Origin: Flavobacterium sp. CF108
GTDB lineage: Bacteria; Bacteroidota; Bacteroidia; Flavobacteriales; Flavobacteriaceae
Reading direction: 5' to 3'
NCBI RefSeq assembly: GCF_900129795.1
Contig: NZ_FQWW01000011.1
Coordinates: forward strand, 62,001-126,000
Length of the DNA stretch: 64,000 bases
The notes below the pieces were generated by a model. That model made no database searches, was not told where the DNA came from, and saw only the letters and a list, made by a program, of their open reading frames with translations. Position 1 is the stretch's first letter, and every line of letters starts with the position of its first letter. This document shows positions 63,281 to 64,000 of the stretch, one piece after another. Position numbers and translations under genes: made by a program.

Positions 63281-64000
63281 ATGAAAAATATACTTTATGT
63301 ATTGCTGATTCTGTCTTGTATACTTTTTAATTCCTGCAAGGCAAAATTAAAATATTACCCTTTTTCAGATACGCCTTATTCTATATTTATGAAAGGTACT
63401 AAAAGCGGCGTAATGGTTACTTCTACCAAACAAGTTCTTATTCCGCCAAACTATGAGACAATAGATCGGTATTTGGTTGGTGAAACTTACCCGCCAACAT
63501 CAAAGCAGATTTTTTATATTGGATATTATCCGCTAGACACCATTACCTGGAATTCCAAAAGTTTTCTATTTAATGTAAATGGTAAGTTGATATATACTTT
63601 TGATGAAGGTGAAAGTATAAAATCACTTTTTCACTATAATAAACAGCTTTATCTTATAACCAAAAAACAATTTTTAGGTGAACAAACAATTCCCGAGCAG
63701 ACCAATCTTATAAAATTTGATGACAAATTACTTCGTTTAGATGATAATAAAGCGAGTGAAATTTGTAGTTATCCTGTAATAACACACCTTGATAAAAATA
63801 TGATTTATCTTAATAGTGACAATCAATTTGGATATTTCGATCTCAATACAGATAAAAAGATTCTATTAAAATTGTATAAAGATTTTCAAAGCTATTTATA
63901 TGTAAAAAAGAAAAATGAAATTTGGGCGCAGAAAAGCAATTCAGAAACCGGAAAACCAAATCCATATTATGATACCGCTATTGACAGTACATTAAACGTC
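63281..64000 (+). CDS. Hypothetical lipoprotein, 3' end cut by window edge
   Basis: An open frame of 240 codons without a stop up to the last base, so it is partial. It opens 'MKNILYVLLILSCILFNSCK', a lipoprotein signal with lipid Cys19. The rest is beta-rich ('KSFLFNVNGKLIYTFDEGESIKSLF', 'HLDKNMIYLNSDNQFGYFDL'), as in propeller-type repeats, but I recognise no family. It stands after the GntR terminator and is an independent unit. Confidence 0.75.
   Translation, partial: MKNILYVLLILSCILFNSCKAKLKYYPFSDTPYSIFMKGTKSGVMVTSTKQVLIPPNYETIDRYLVGETYPPTSKQIFYIGYYPLDTITWNSKSFLFNVNGKLIYTFDEGESIKSLFHYNKQLYLITKKQFLGEQTIPEQTNLIKFDDKLLRLDDNKASEICSYPVITHLDKNMIYLNSDNQFGYFDLNTDKKILLKLYKDFQSYLYVKKKNEIWAQKSNSETGKPNPYYDTAIDSTLNV

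Overview
The window looks like a piece of the chromosome of a Flavobacterium-type member of the Bacteroidota. The coding DNA is AT-rich and Shine-Dalgarno sites are weak. There is a SusC/SusD pair, a hybrid two-component regulator with a beta-propeller sensor, many secreted glycoside hydrolases, and short interspersed palindromes between genes. No rRNA, tRNA, CRISPR array, transposase or integrase was found.

Layout. (1) 1-6518, + strand: two GH2 glycosidases (the first cut by the left edge), a secreted DUF2911 protein and a secreted serine hydrolase. (2) 6585-11109: a foreign-looking 4.4-kb islet with three coupled genes: a DUF4280 PAAR-like spike-tip protein, an 815-aa probable peptidoglycan-attacking effector (GH19-like lysozyme plus papain/C39-like peptidase) and a lipoprotein that may be its immunity protein. 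It sits in the 3' end of paoC. A displaced, diverged copy of the last 34 paoC codons lies on its far side. (3) 10990-18524: a PaoABC-type periplasmic aldehyde oxidoreductase with maturation genes (cysteine desulfurase, MocA-like cytidylyltransferase, XdhC/PaoD-like chaperone). (4) 18655-20741: small housekeeping or unknown genes (NlpE-like lipoprotein, YegP, an XRE regulator, a membrane protein and a possible 31-aa membrane peptide). (5) 21057-51430: a polysaccharide utilization locus. One minus-strand run is SusE-like, SusC, SusD, GH30, GH30, GH2, GH27, tandem GH43. An upstream run is MFS sugar transporter, DUF5107-TPR protein, GH2. An AraC regulator, a hybrid two-component system and a PfkB sugar kinase follow. 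The enzyme set suggests a galactan- or arabinogalactan-like glycan (inference). (6) 51723-62095: an L-rhamnose pathway (RhaT, aldolase/dehydrogenase fusion, isomerase, kinase) joined to lutABC, with a divergent GntR regulator at 62096-63136. (7) A lipoprotein gene is cut by the right edge.

How the genes work together. In the PUL, SusCD imports oligosaccharides made by surface enzymes such as the lipidated GH30. Periplasmic GH30, GH2, GH27 and GH43 trim them, the MFS carrier takes up sugars, and the HTCS and AraC proteins regulate. In the rhamnose block, rhamnose is taken up, isomerized, phosphorylated and split to DHAP and L-lactaldehyde. The fused dehydrogenase makes L-lactate, which LutABC oxidizes to pyruvate. 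The most unusual region is the effector islet: its junction suggests allelic replacement of the paoC 3' end together with delivery of a toxin-immunity cassette.
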